Below are positions 1-8,673 of a DNA stretch of 64,000 nt, one piece after another. The translations under genes and the position numbers were made by a program. The first letter of the stretch is position 1. Each line of letters begins with the position of its first letter. This DNA is from Actinomycetes bacterium (GTDB lineage Bacteria > Actinomycetota > Acidimicrobiia > Acidimicrobiales > Bog-793), in contig JAJZBI010000004.1 in NCBI GenBank assembly GCA_021798985.1, positions 110,591-174,590 on the forward strand, read 5' to 3'. Under the pieces are notes generated by a model. It was not told the DNA's origin. It did not search any database and saw nothing but the letters and a program-made list of their open reading frames with translations.

Positions 1-245
1 GCTCCTTGTGCTGGCTGGCCCGCCGGGCGAGCGGGGCGTTGCTCGGCTGCGCGATGCGCCGCGCTCGGCCGGGCGTCGGGGTGCATCGCGGCGCTACCCG
101 AGCGCTGCCCACGCCAACCCGGGCCGATCCACCACCCGCCACGATGCGCCCCTTCGTGCCACCTCGGCGCCTCGGGCTCAGCCGTGGCGCACCGGGGGGG
201 GAGCGCGCGCAAGCGCTGGCGCGCCGGCAGCGACGAGGAGGATCG

Positions 246-748
246 ATGGAGGCCGTCGCATACCACGGACCGGGCGACATCTGTGTCGATGATGTCTCCG
301 ACCCGCGCATCGAGGCGCCGAGCGACGCCGTCATCCGCGTCACGACGGGGGCGATCTGCGGCACAGACCTCCACCGCGGGCGCGCGAGCCTGAGCGGCAT
401 GCGCCGAGCAGCGGCCAGTGGGTCCCCGGCGACGCCCCGAGCCTCGCCGCGCGCTGGGCCGTCGAGCTCGCCGCCAAGGCGGGGACGGTGGGGGTGATTG
501 GGGTCTTTCCGCCGAGCGTTGACCGCTTCCCGCTCGCTGCGGCAACGAAGCAGAACCTGACGGTCACCCTCGGCAACTGCAACCACCGCCGCTACCTCCC
601 CGAGCTGGTCGACCCCCTCGCCTCCGGCCTGATCGAGCCGCGCGCCTTCATCACCAACAAAGCGCCCGCCGCCGCCGCGCCGATCGCGCGCACGATCCCC
701 CGCTCGCGCCGGCGCGGCGTGCGCCAGACCTCGGGCCGCCGGACCTGA
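246..748 (+). pseudogene. Zinc-dependent alcohol dehydrogenase remnant (internal deletion)
   Basis: The ATG at 246 opens a typical N-terminus of a zinc alcohol/threonine-type dehydrogenase, MEAVAYHGPGDI, followed by the zinc-site segment GAICGTDLH. Homology stops near 395. A second segment in another frame (about 405-700) carries the C-terminal end of the same family, AAKAGTVGVIGVF and QNLTVTLGNCNHRRYLPEL. Roughly 200 residues of the Rossmann core are missing and the frame changes at the junction. The tail after AFITN is also scrambled. It is read as a dead gene with an internal deletion. Its place just before a sugar-acid dehydratase suggests it once belonged to a sugar-oxidation set, which is inference. 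Nothing recognisable lies in positions 1-245. Confidence 0.75.
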
Positions 749-796
749 ACCGATTCGGCCGCGCTTGGTAGGTTCCACGTCGAGCAGGAGGCGACG

Positions 797-2551
797 ATGA
801 GCAACGAGGCGGGGATGCAAGCGACCGAGCGCGCCGAGCGGCGCAGCCAGGAGTGGTTCGGCGCCGAGGGGCGCTCGGGCATGGTGTACCGCTCCTGGCT
901 GCGCAACGAGGGCTTTGGCCCCCATGTCTTCGACGGCCGGCCGGTGATCGGCATCGCCTCGACGTGGTCTGAGCTCTCGCCGTGCAACGCGCACCTCGAC
1001 CGCGTCGCCGACGCCGTGCGGCGCGGCGTGCTGCTGGCCGGCGGCTTCCCGCTCGAGTTCCCGACGATGTCGACGGGCGAGACGCTGATGCGTCCGACGG
1101 CGATGCTGTTCCGCAACTTGTTGGCGATGGAGGCCGAGGAGCTGTTTCGCGCCAACCCGCTCGACGGCCTCGTCTTGCTGTCGGGGTGCGACAAGACGAC
1201 GCCGGGCCTGCTCATGGCCGCCGCGAGCGTCGACCTGCCGGCGATCATGGTGACCGGCGGCCCGATGCTGAACGGCAAGTTCCGCGGCCAAGACGTCGGC
1301 TCGGGGACCCATGTGTGGAAGTTCGAGGCCGAGCTGAAGGCCGGCACCATGACGCCCGCGGAGGCCTTCGAAGCCGAGGGCTGCATGGCCCGCTCGAACG
1401 GGCACTGCATGACGATGGGGACCGCCTCGACGATGGCCTGCATGGCCGAGGCGCTCGGCATGCAGCTGTCGGGCGCCGCCGCCTGGCCGGCGGTCGACAT
1501 GCGGCGCTTCGAGATCGCCGAGTCCTCCGGCCGGCGCATCGTCGAGATGGTGCGCGAGGACCTGCGCCCGAGCCGGATCCTCACGCGCCAGGCCTTCGAG
1601 AACGCGATCGCCGCCAACGCCGCGATCGGCGGTTCGACGAACGCGCTGATCCACCTGATCGCGCTCGCCGGGCGCGCCGAGGTCCCCCTCGAGCTCGCCG
1701 ACTTCGACGCGATTGCCCGCAAGGTGCCCACGCTCGTCGACTTGATGCCCTCGGGGCGCTACTTGATGGAGGACTTCTGCTACGCCGGCGGCCTTCCCGC
1801 CGTGCTGCGCGAGCTTGCCGACGCCGGCCTGTTGCACCGCGAGGCCCTGACGGTGAGCGGCAAGAGCGTCGGCGAGGAGGTGGCGAGCGCGCCCTGCTAC
1901 AACCGCGAGGTCATCCGGTCGATTGCCGACCCCTTCCTCGAGCCGGACAGCGCGAGCGCCGTGCTGTTCGGCAACCTGTGCCCCGACGGGGCGGTGATCA
2001 AGCAGTCAGCGGCCACCCCCGAGCTCATGACCCACCGTGGCCGGGCGCTCGTCTTCGACTCGCCCGAGGAGTACCACGCGCGCTGTGACGCCGAGGACTT
2101 CGAGGTGGAGGCGAGCGACATCCTCGTCATCCGCTACTGCGGCCCGAAGGGCTACCCCGGGATGCCCGAGGTGTCCAACGTCGCCCTGCCGCGCAAGCTC
2201 CTCGCGCAGGGGGTGCGTGACATGGTGCGCATCTGCGACGGCCGCATGAGCGGCACCGGCTTCGGCACGGTCGTCTTGCACGTCGCCCCTGAGGCCGCGC
2301 TCGGCGGCCCGCTGGCGCTCGTGCGGACCGGCGACATGATCGAGCTCGACGTGCCCGGGCGCCGCCTGCATCTCGACGTCAGCGACGAGGAGCTCGAGCG
2401 GCGACGAGCCGCCTGGCGCTCGCCGCTCGCCGACGACGCGTCCGGATACCGCTGGCTGTATCGCGAGCACGTCCTACAGGCCAACCACGGCGCGGACTTC
2501 AACTTCTTGCAGGGGCGCCGGGGGCACACCGTCGCCCGCGACTCCCACTGA
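797..2551 (+). CDS. IlvD/Edd-family dehydratase, probably a sugar-acid dehydratase
   Basis: The 584-aa protein belongs to the dihydroxy-acid / 6-phosphogluconate dehydratase family, which removes water from 2,3-dihydroxy acids using an Fe-S cluster. The three cluster cysteines are visible: SPCNAH (C63), LSGCDKTTPG (C131) and SNGHCMTMGTASTM (C204). The C-terminal motifs CDGRMSGTGFG and YCGPKGYPGMPE are also present. The start RSQEWF..GMVYRSWLRNEGF resembles the aldonate branch (arabinonate/xylonate/galactonate dehydratases) more than biosynthetic IlvD, so sugar-acid catabolism is likelier than branched-chain amino-acid synthesis. The ATG at 797 has a good ribosome site (GGAGG at 788-792). The exact substrate cannot be read from sequence. 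Confidence 0.88.
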   Translation: MSNEAGMQATERAERRSQEWFGAEGRSGMVYRSWLRNEGFGPHVFDGRPVIGIASTWSELSPCNAHLDRVADAVRRGVLLAGGFPLEFPTMSTGETLMRPTAMLFRNLLAMEAEELFRANPLDGLVLLSGCDKTTPGLLMAAASVDLPAIMVTGGPMLNGKFRGQDVGSGTHVWKFEAELKAGTMTPAEAFEAEGCMARSNGHCMTMGTASTMACMAEALGMQLSGAAAWPAVDMRRFEIAESSGRRIVEMVREDLRPSRILTRQAFENAIAANAAIGGSTNALIHLIALAGRAEVPLELADFDAIARKVPTLVDLMPSGRYLMEDFCYAGGLPAVLRELADAGLLHREALTVSGKSVGEEVASAPCYNREVIRSIADPFLEPDSASAVLFGNLCPDGAVIKQSAATPELMTHRGRALVFDSPEEYHARCDAEDFEVEASDILVIRYCGPKGYPGMPEVSNVALPRKLLAQGVRDMVRICDGRMSGTGFGTVVLHVAPEAALGGPLALVRTGDMIELDVPGRRLHLDVSDEELERRRAAWRSPLADDASGYRWLYREHVLQANHGADFNFLQGRRGHTVARDSH

Positions 2552-2563
2552 GCCCCGGCCCGC

Positions 2564-3118
2564 TCAGGGCTGGGTGAGGGTCTCGGGGCGGTTCGTCTCG
2601 TTCGGGGCGAGCGTCCAGGTGTTGGGCGCGAACACATAGCGCTGCGCGCCTTGGCGGTAGGTGCCGCCGGAGTAGCTGATCGTCAGCTCGCCGCCACAAG
2701 GCGGCGAGAAGGAGATGGCGAGCTCGAGCGGCGTCGCCAGCGCGTCGGGGCCCGGGGTGGTGTTGGCCGCCGGCACGGCCTCGGTCGCCGCCGGGTTGCA
2801 GGCCGTCGATGTCTCGGCCACGGTTACGGTGCCCACGGCATAGACGGCCGAGGCGACCGAGGGCGTCAAGGTGAGGTCGACCTGCTGCTGGGTGCCGCCC
2901 ATCGCCGCGCCCGAAAGGTTGGTGAGCGTGGCGGAGAATTGCGTTGTTACCTCGACACGCCGAGGCAAGGGGCCCTGGTGGCGGGATCGCTCGGGGCGAA
3001 CGATGTCCCGGTGCCCGGCCGGGCGCGGGGCATGGCGCGTGGCGGCGAGGGCCGGCGGCGCACCGAGGGCGACGGTGAGCACGAGAGCGGGCGTGAGGGC
3101 CAAGGCGTTGCGCGTCAT
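2564..3118 (-). CDS. Small secreted protein, function unknown
   Basis: This 184-aa product begins MTRNALALTPALVLTVALG, a signal peptide with a likely cleavage after PPALA. The mature part is rich in Ser, Thr, Pro and Gly, with VEVTTQFSATLTNLSGAAM and a paired-cysteine region (TACNPAATEA, FSPPCGGELTISYSGG). It looks like a small beta-sandwich cell-surface or secreted protein. No family is recognised. It is convergent with the dehydratase gene, 12 bases apart, and divergent from the Nudix gene. The start was chosen for the signal peptide; longer upstream open frame has no such character. Confidence 0.55.
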   Translation of the reverse strand: MTRNALALTPALVLTVALGAPPALAATRHAPRPAGHRDIVRPERSRHQGPLPRRVEVTTQFSATLTNLSGAAMGGTQQQVDLTLTPSVASAVYAVGTVTVAETSTACNPAATEAVPAANTTPGPDALATPLELAISFSPPCGGELTISYSGGTYRQGAQRYVFAPNTWTLAPNETNRPETLTQP

Positions 3119-3215
3119 GGCCGCGGAACTGTCCGATGGGCCCGCGCGCCAAACGGTCCGATCGGCCCAACCTCGGCCCGATGGGGCAGCGGGTTGCGTT
3201 TGGGATGATGGGGCC

Positions 3216-3692
3216 ATGGGCGGAGGGGAGCGCCGGGTCCTCGAGCGGGACGCCGCGCGCGTGCTGCTCGTCGACGAGCGCGATCGCCTGCTCTTGCTGC
3301 ACGGGCGCGACCACACCCGGCCCGAGGCAGGGACCTGGTGGTTCACCCCCGGCGGCGGCATCGACGCCGGCGAGTCCGCCGAGGCCGCGGCGCGCCGAGA
3401 GCTCGCCGAGGAGACCGGGATCGCGCTCGACGCGCTCGGCCCGGTCGTCTTGTCGCGCACCACCGAGTTCGACTTCGAGCACGACCGCTACCGCCAGCGC
3501 GAGGTCTTCTTCCTCGCCCGCACCACGGCGCAGCCGGCCGTTCCCGCCAAGTGGACCGAGATCGAGCGCCGCTCCCTGCTCGGGGCGCGCTGGTGGCCGC
3601 TCGCGGATCTCGAGCGCGCCGGCGAGCCGATCTATCCCGAGGGGCTCGCGGCGCTCGTGCGCGAGCTCCTCGCGGGCGGGGCCGCTCGCTGA
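3216..3692 (+). CDS. Nudix hydrolase
   Basis: The 158-aa protein contains a full Nudix box at residues about 47-69 (GGGIDAGESAEAAARRELAE then ETGI), matching GX5EX7REUXEEXGU. Nudix enzymes hydrolyse nucleoside diphosphates linked to another group, with Mg2+ held by the box glutamates. The sequence before the box, LLLLHGRD...WWFTPGGG, and the C-terminal WWPLADLE are typical of housekeeping or sanitising members. Substrate is not predictable. The ATG at 3216 was chosen because homology begins just after it (VLERDAARVLLVDERDRLLLLH). Confidence 0.85.
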   Translation: MGGGERRVLERDAARVLLVDERDRLLLLHGRDHTRPEAGTWWFTPGGGIDAGESAEAAARRELAEETGIALDALGPVVLSRTTEFDFEHDRYRQREVFFLARTTAQPAVPAKWTEIERRSLLGARWWPLADLERAGEPIYPEGLAALVRELLAGGAAR

Positions 3693-3769
3693 GCGGCCAG
3701 GCGCCACGGCGCGACCTGGCAGACTTGGCCGCCAGCCGGCGCCGGCCGGCGCAGAGGGGGCGGCAGGAG

Positions 3770-4393
3770 ATGGCCAGGCGACCAGGCGGCGTGCGCCCGC
3801 GCGCCACCTGGACGGCGCGCCTCGTCCGCCTGTACGCCGGGCTCGTCGCCTTCGGCTTCTCCCTCGCGCTCCTCGTGCGGGCGCGCCTTGGCCTGGATCC
3901 GTGGGACGTGCTCCATCAGGGCGTCGCGCGCCACCTGCACGTCCAGCTCGGCTGGGTGGTGATGGCGGTCAGCGGCCTCGTGTTGTTGTGCTGGATCCCG
4001 CTGCGCCAGCGGCCGGGGATCGGGACGATCTCCAATGCCGTGCTCGTCGGCCTGAGCACGAACCTCGGCCTGGACACCTTGGCGACCCCGCACGGGCTCG
4101 CGGCGCGCATCGCCTTGCTCGGGGCGGCGCTCGTGCTCAACGCAGGGGCGAGCGGCCTGTACCTGAGCGCCCGCCTCGGCCCCGGGCCACGGGACGGCCT
4201 GATGACCGGGCTGGCCGCCCGTGGACACTCGATCCGTGCCGTCCGCACCTTGATCGAGGTCAGCGTGCTCGCCCTCGGCTTCGTTCTCGGCGGCTCGGTG
4301 GGCGTCGGCACCTTGGTGTGGGCGCCATGCATCGGCCCGCTCGTCCACCAGGCGATGGCGCGCCTCGTTCCGAAAGCGCGCGCCCAGGCCTGA
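3770..4393 (+). CDS. YczE/YitT-like integral membrane protein
   Basis: The 207-aa protein has about five hydrophobic spans, starting with VRLYAGLVAFGFSLALLVRA and continuing through VVMAVSGLVLLCWIPL and the closing GFVLGGSVGVGTLVWAPCIGPLV. The pattern LGLDPWDVLHQG after the first span and GPGPRDGLMTGL in the middle are hallmarks of YczE-type membrane proteins. The family's role is not established. The ATG at 3770 is preceded by GGCAGGAG. It lies alone between the Nudix gene and the M16 pair. Confidence 0.75.
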   Translation: MARRPGGVRPRATWTARLVRLYAGLVAFGFSLALLVRARLGLDPWDVLHQGVARHLHVQLGWVVMAVSGLVLLCWIPLRQRPGIGTISNAVLVGLSTNLGLDTLATPHGLAARIALLGAALVLNAGASGLYLSARLGPGPRDGLMTGLAARGHSIRAVRTLIEVSVLALGFVLGGSVGVGTLVWAPCIGPLVHQAMARLVPKARAQA

Positions 4394-4431
4394 GCGCCGG
4401 CTCGTTGCCAAAGGACGTGCTGACCCTACGG

Positions 4432-4443
4432 TAGCCTCGTGGC
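4432..4443 (+). promoter_or_regulatory. Leaderless-type -10 element for the M16 gene pair
   Basis: TAGCCT at 4432-4437 lies six bases before the ATG at 4444, and no ribosome site is present. TANNNT at this distance is the usual actinobacterial leaderless arrangement, with transcription starting at the A of ATG. A TTGCCA at 4405-4410 is a possible -35, though the 21-base spacing is long. Confidence 0.5.
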
Positions 4444-5745
4444 ATGCCAGACCGGCACTCCCGTGCAACCAACTTTGCTCGCGCCAAGCTCGCAAACGGC
4501 CTCTCGGTGCTCGTCGCGCCAGACCGCTCGATCCCGCTCGTCGGCGTGGCCGTCGTCTACAACGTCGGCTTCCGATCCGAGCCCGAGGGCCGCACCGGCT
4601 TCGCGCACCTCTTCGAGCACCTCATGTTCCAAGGCTCGAAGAACGTCGCCAAGGTCGAGCACATGTCGCTCGTCGAATCGGCCGGCGGCCTGATGAACGG
4701 CCATACGCTCCCCGACCTCACCGCCTACTACGAGGCGCTGCCGGCGAGCGCACTCGAACTCGGGCTCTTCTTGGAGGCCGACCGCATGGGCGGCCTCGCC
4801 CTCAACGAGGAGAACCTCGCCAACCAGATCGAGGTGGTGAAAGAGGAGATCCGGGTCAACGTGTTGAACCGCCCCTACGGCGGCTTCCCCTGGATCCCGC
4901 TCCCGGCGCTCGCGTACGACAGCTACCCGAACGCCCACAACGGCTACGGCGACTTCGCCCACCTCGAGCAGGCCAGCCTCGAGGACGCCGCCGACTTCTA
5001 CGCCCGCTACTACAGCCCAGCCAATGCCGTCTTGGTGATCGCCGGCGACTGCGAGCCCGAGAGCGCGCTGGCGCTCGCCGAGCGCTACTTCGCCGACGTG
5101 CCGGGGCGGCCGGCCCCCTTCCACGGACCCTGGCCCGAGCCCCCGCTGCCTGGCGAGCGGCGCAAGACGATGCACGACCCGCTGATCCCCCAGCCGGCCT
5201 TCGCCCTCGGCTACCGCAGCGTGGACCCGGTCGGCGAGCTCGAGCGCTTCGTCGCCTACGAGGTCCTCGCCCACCTCTTGAGCGGTGGCGACGCCTCCCG
5301 GCTGCGCTCGCGCCTCGTGTTTCGCGACCACAGCGTGACCGACGTCTCCTGCCACCTCGGAGAGTTCGGCGGCGACGGCCTGTTGATGCGCGAGCCGGTG
5401 CTCTTCCAAATCGTGGTGCACCATCCCGGCGAGCGCGGCGCCGACGAGCTCATCGGGGCGATCGACGAGGAGCTCGAGCAGGTGGCCGACAAGGGACCCG
5501 ATGCGAGCGAGCTCGAGCGGGTCCGCTCGAGCGCCGTCGCCGAGCACTGGCGCAGCCTCGACTCGATCCTCGACCGCGGCCACACCCTCGCCTCGCTCGA
5601 GACCGTGCACGGGCGCGCCGAGCTGATCGAGGAGTACCCGACCCTACTCTCGGCCGTCCCCGCCGACGCGGTGCGGGCCGCGGCCGCCGACCTACTCGCG
5701 CAGCACCGCGCGGTCCTCGAGCTCATGCCCGGAGGTGCCCGATGA
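4444..5745 (+). CDS. M16 family zinc metallopeptidase, catalytic subunit
   Basis: The 433-aa protein has the inverted zinc motif HxxEH as HLFEH (H55, E58, H59) and the distal zinc ligand in VVKEEIRVN (E135), at the 76-residue spacing expected for M16. It therefore looks catalytically intact and resembles the mitochondrial-processing-peptidase / PqqL-like branch. No signal peptide is seen, so cytoplasmic action is likely. Its stop overlaps the start of the next M16 gene (ATGA), pointing to a co-translated heterodimer in which this is the active partner. Confidence 0.9.
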   Translation: MPDRHSRATNFARAKLANGLSVLVAPDRSIPLVGVAVVYNVGFRSEPEGRTGFAHLFEHLMFQGSKNVAKVEHMSLVESAGGLMNGHTLPDLTAYYEALPASALELGLFLEADRMGGLALNEENLANQIEVVKEEIRVNVLNRPYGGFPWIPLPALAYDSYPNAHNGYGDFAHLEQASLEDAADFYARYYSPANAVLVIAGDCEPESALALAERYFADVPGRPAPFHGPWPEPPLPGERRKTMHDPLIPQPAFALGYRSVDPVGELERFVAYEVLAHLLSGGDASRLRSRLVFRDHSVTDVSCHLGEFGGDGLLMREPVLFQIVVHHPGERGADELIGAIDEELEQVADKGPDASELERVRSSAVAEHWRSLDSILDRGHTLASLETVHGRAELIEEYPTLLSAVPADAVRAAAADLLAQHRAVLELMPGGAR

Positions 5746-7076
5746 GCGCGATCACGCGCCCCGAGATCGGCGTCATGGCCAAGATGAAGGCCCCAAGCGT
5801 CGTCGAAGCGCTGCTCGCCGGGCGCCTGCCGGCGCTCGCCGCGCGGCGGACGGCGCTGCCGATCGTCGAGCTCCGCCTCGCCGTGCCGCTCCGCCGCAGC
5901 GAGGTCGAGCACCCCGCCGTGACGAGCGTGCTCACCGAGTCACTCCTCGCCGGCACCGAGCAGCGGGATCGCTTCGCGCTCGCCGACGCGCTCGAGCGCG
6001 TCGGTGGCGAGTTGCACGCCAACCTCGGCGACGACCAGCTGGTGATCGCCGGCTCCGTGCTCTCGGCCAACCTCGGGGCCTTCTTGGCGCTGCTCAACGA
6101 GGTGCTGTGCGCCGCCACCTATCCCGAGCGCGAGGTGCGCGCCGATCGGGCGCGCGCCGCGGACGAGACCGAGATCGCCCTCAGCCAGCCCGAGGTGGTC
6201 GCCGCCCAGGCGCTGCGGCGGCGCCAGTTCGCCGGTCACCCCTACGCGACCACCATGGCGAGCCCGGCGGCGCTGCGCAAGGTCCGCGCCGAGGAGCTGC
6301 GCGCCCTGCACCGCCAGCTCTTCGTGCCGAGCGCGTGCCACCTGGTCCTCGTGGGCGACCTCTCGCCGCGCCGGGCCCTCTCGCTCAGCGAGGAGGCGCT
6401 CGGCCCCTTCCTCGCCGGGCGCGGCCGGCGCCGCGACGACATCGCGGCGCTGTCGCGCGCGCCGTTCGGCCCGATCGAGCTCGTGGACCGCCCCGGCAGC
6501 GTGCAGGCCAACCTGCGCGTCGGCGCCAGCGCACCGGGCCTCGCCGATCCGAGCTGGCCCGCCTTCGCGCTTGCCGAGGCGATCCTCGGCGGCATGTTCA
6601 GCTCGCGCATCGTCACCAACTTGCGCGAGCGGCACGGCTACACCTACTCGCCACACACCGGGGTCCGCCACGCCCGTGCCGGCTCGTCTTTCGTGCTCGC
6701 CGCCGAGGTCGCCACGGCCGTCACCGGCCCGGCGCTCGTCGAGGCGCGCTACGAGCTCGCCCGAATCGTGACCGCCGGGGTGACCGACACCGAGCTCGAG
6801 TCCGCCCGCCGCTACAGCACCGGGCGCTTCGCGTTCCAGACCGGCACGCTCGGCGGGCTGGCCTCGACCTTGGCCCGCCTCTCGGTCAACGGCGTCGGGT
6901 CCCACTACCTCGCCAGCTACCCGGCCGCGCTGGCACGCGCCACCAAGGAGGAAGTCGAGGCCGCGGCCCGGCGCTTCCTCGCGCCCCGCGACCTCGTCAC
7001 CGTCGTGGTCGGCGAGGCGGCCTCGGTGCATGCCGCGCTCTCGCTCCTCGAGGAGGTCCGCACCACGCGCCGCTGA
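5742..7076 (+). CDS. M16 family peptidase-like protein, non-catalytic partner
   Basis: The 444-aa protein is an M16 homologue whose zinc motif is absent: where HxxEH would be it reads SVLTESLLAGTEQRD. The rest of the fold is present, including the C-terminal-domain signature RIVTNLRERHGYTYS (arginine and tyrosine typical of substrate binding). In two-component M16 enzymes the partner without zinc contributes substrate-binding residues, and that is the likely role here. Translation is coupled to the upstream catalytic gene by an ATGA overlap. Confidence 0.88.
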   Translation: MSAITRPEIGVMAKMKAPSVVEALLAGRLPALAARRTALPIVELRLAVPLRRSEVEHPAVTSVLTESLLAGTEQRDRFALADALERVGGELHANLGDDQLVIAGSVLSANLGAFLALLNEVLCAATYPEREVRADRARAADETEIALSQPEVVAAQALRRRQFAGHPYATTMASPAALRKVRAEELRALHRQLFVPSACHLVLVGDLSPRRALSLSEEALGPFLAGRGRRRDDIAALSRAPFGPIELVDRPGSVQANLRVGASAPGLADPSWPAFALAEAILGGMFSSRIVTNLRERHGYTYSPHTGVRHARAGSSFVLAAEVATAVTGPALVEARYELARIVTAGVTDTELESARRYSTGRFAFQTGTLGGLASTLARLSVNGVGSHYLASYPAALARATKEEVEAAARRFLAPRDLVTVVVGEAASVHAALSLLEEVRTTRR

Positions 7077-7101
7077 GCGGGTCGGGGCCGCCGCAGCGCC
7101 G

Positions 7102-7568
7102 TCACCGGGCGCCGCCGCGCGGCGGCTCGCGCGCCGCCACCACGTCGGCGTAGCCGAGGCTGATCGCGTCCGGCGCCTCAAGCACCCGCCGGGCCTCCCA
7201 CTCCGCCCTGATCTCGGCGGCCGGCCGCCGACGTCGAGGTCCGCCTCGAGGAGGGCCAGCGTGGCATGGCGCCCGATCACCCGTGGCGGCGCCCCCGCCG
7301 CCAGCACCGCCACGCCCCCGCCCGACAGCGCGCCGAGCGCGGTGGTGCGCACGGGCACCCCGAGGACCGACATCACGTCGATCAGCATGAGGGCCGTCTC
7401 GATGCTTGCGCTGAGCGACGCGAGGCGCAGCTCGATGCCCTCGTCGCCGAGCGCGTCGAGCGTCATCAAGCTCGCCGCAGTGTCGGTGGCGGCGCGCTCG
7501 TCAAGCACGCCGTGCACGAGCACGACGCGCCGGGCGAGCAGCGCCGCCGCGCGCGTCGGGCGGGTCAA
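7102..7568 (-). pseudogene. ClpP-like paralogue, frameshifted, catalytic residues lost
   Basis: Reading from a TTG at 7568, the product VVLVHGVLDERAATDTAAS, then SASIETALMLIDVMSVLG and GALSGGGVAVLAAG, follows the ClpP/crotonase-like fold. The ClpP histidine motif is replaced (HATLALLEAD). After about 7220 the frame breaks. Homology resumes in the next frame as ISLGYADVVAA and ends at the TGA at 7102-7104. TTG overlaps the stop of the upstream XRE gene (TTGA), so the two were translated together. It is either a decayed gene or an active-site-free ClpP-like regulator with a single-base assembly error. Correcting the frame would give about 155 residues. Confidence 0.6.
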
Positions 7569-7888
7569 CCATCGTGGCCTTCGAGGCGCCAGTCGAGGAC
7601 CTGGCCGATGGCGGCGGCGTAGCGCTCGAGCGTCAATAGGCGAAGATCCGCGCTGCCCGCCTCGAGGCGGGCGACAGCCGACTGCGAGGTGCCCATGCGC
7701 GCGGCGACCTCGGTCTGGGAAAGGCCGAGCTCGATGCGGCGGGCGATGAGCGCGTCGGTCAGGGCGCGCCGGCGCGCGGCCAACTCCTTGAAGCCCGGCA
7801 GGAAGGGCTCGTGACGACGCTCGCCCATCACCTCGCTCGCTCTCGATCGGTTGCGGTGCGCTGCAGCGCTCTGGTGAGTGTGGGTCAT
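7565..7888 (-). CDS. XRE-family helix-turn-helix regulator
   Basis: The 107-aa protein ends in a clear Cro/CI-type helix-turn-helix: IELGLSQTEVAARMGTSQSA followed by VARLEAGSADLRLLTLERYA. The N-terminal 45 residues are polar and unrecognised. The ATG at 7888 is preceded by GGGAGA. An alternative start at 7828 (MGERRHE) would remove the first 20 residues. It is divergent from clpP and co-translated with the broken ClpP-like gene. An inverted repeat overlaps its own start codon, so self-repression and possibly control of clpP are plausible. Confidence 0.78.
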   Translation of the reverse strand: MTHTHQSAAAHRNRSRASEVMGERRHEPFLPGFKELAARRRALTDALIARRIELGLSQTEVAARMGTSQSAVARLEAGSADLRLLTLERYAAAIGQVLDWRLEGHDG

Positions 7889-7902
7889 CTCGTATTCGAG
7901 AT
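7887..7902. promoter_or_regulatory. Inverted repeat, candidate XRE operator
   Basis: ATCTCG (7887-7892), four bases TATT, then CGAGAT (7897-7902) form a perfect 6-bp inverted repeat. It overlaps the start codon of the XRE gene and lies 87 bases before clpP in the divergent region. Size and position fit an XRE operator; binding is inferred. Confidence 0.4.
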
Positions 7903-7988
7903 CTCCCTTACGTGATCTCAGCCGAGCAATGGTGACCGAGCAGGGCCAAAGCCCCGCGCACGCGGCGGCGCGAGACAGGAGGGCGCAG

Positions 7989-8645
7989 ATGACGGTGATC
8001 CCGACGGTGTTCGACCAGACGGCGCGAGGCGAGCAGGGCTTCGACCTGTTCTCGTTGCTGATGAAAGAACGCATCGTCTTTCTCGGCCAGGAGATCGACG
8101 ACCAGGTCGCCAACCTCCTCGTGGCCGAGATCCTCTACCTGGCGGCGGACGAGCCAGACCGGGACATCGCGCTCTACATCAACTCCCCCGGCGGCATGTC
8201 CTATGCCGGAATGGCCATCTACGACGTGATCCAGCACGTCAGCTGCGACGTCTCGACGATCTGCGTCGGCATGGGGATGTCGGCGGCGGCGATGGTGCTC
8301 TGCGCCGGATCGCCCGGCAAGCGCTATGCCCTGCCGAACGCCAAGATCATGATCCACCAGGGCAGCGCCGGCACCCGCGGCGCGCCGCGGGACATGGAGA
8401 TCCACCTGCGAGAGGTGCTCGCCACGACCCGGCGGATGGCCGAGATCATTGCCCTCCACACGGGCCAGCCGCTCGACAAGGTGGAGCGCGACATCGACCG
8501 CGACTACTACCTCACCGCCGAGGAGGCCAAGGCCTACGGCTCGATCGACGAGATCATTCTGGCGCGCCGCGGCCTTGGCGCGCTCAGCGCGAGCGGCGCG
8601 GCCCGCGAGCTCGAGGCCACCGAGGCGATCCGTGCTGCCAGCTGA
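7989..8645 (+). CDS. clpP: ATP-dependent Clp protease proteolytic subunit
   Basis: The 218-aa protein carries the full Ser-His-Asp triad of ClpP: GMGMSAAAM (S98), KIMIHQG (H123) and DIDRDYYLTAEEA (D172). INSPGGMSYAGMAIYD is the conserved oxyanion-loop region. It would assemble as a barrel of two heptamers working with ClpX or ClpC, neither of which is in this window. No partner clpP follows in tandem. The ATG at 7989 has a strong ribosome site (AGGAGGG at 7978-7984). Confidence 0.93.
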   Translation: MTVIPTVFDQTARGEQGFDLFSLLMKERIVFLGQEIDDQVANLLVAEILYLAADEPDRDIALYINSPGGMSYAGMAIYDVIQHVSCDVSTICVGMGMSAAAMVLCAGSPGKRYALPNAKIMIHQGSAGTRGAPRDMEIHLREVLATTRRMAEIIALHTGQPLDKVERDIDRDYYLTAEEAKAYGSIDEIILARRGLGALSASGAARELEATEAIRAAS

Positions 8646-8673
8646 GGGTGCCGGGGGACCCGAGCGGCGGGCC

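Noticed and set aside
5940..7568. Long minus-strand frame continuing from the ClpP-like gene across the second M16 gene
   Set aside because: ClpP homology stops near 7220; the rest is antisense shadow of the M16 gene. Homology resumes in another frame and ends at 7102.
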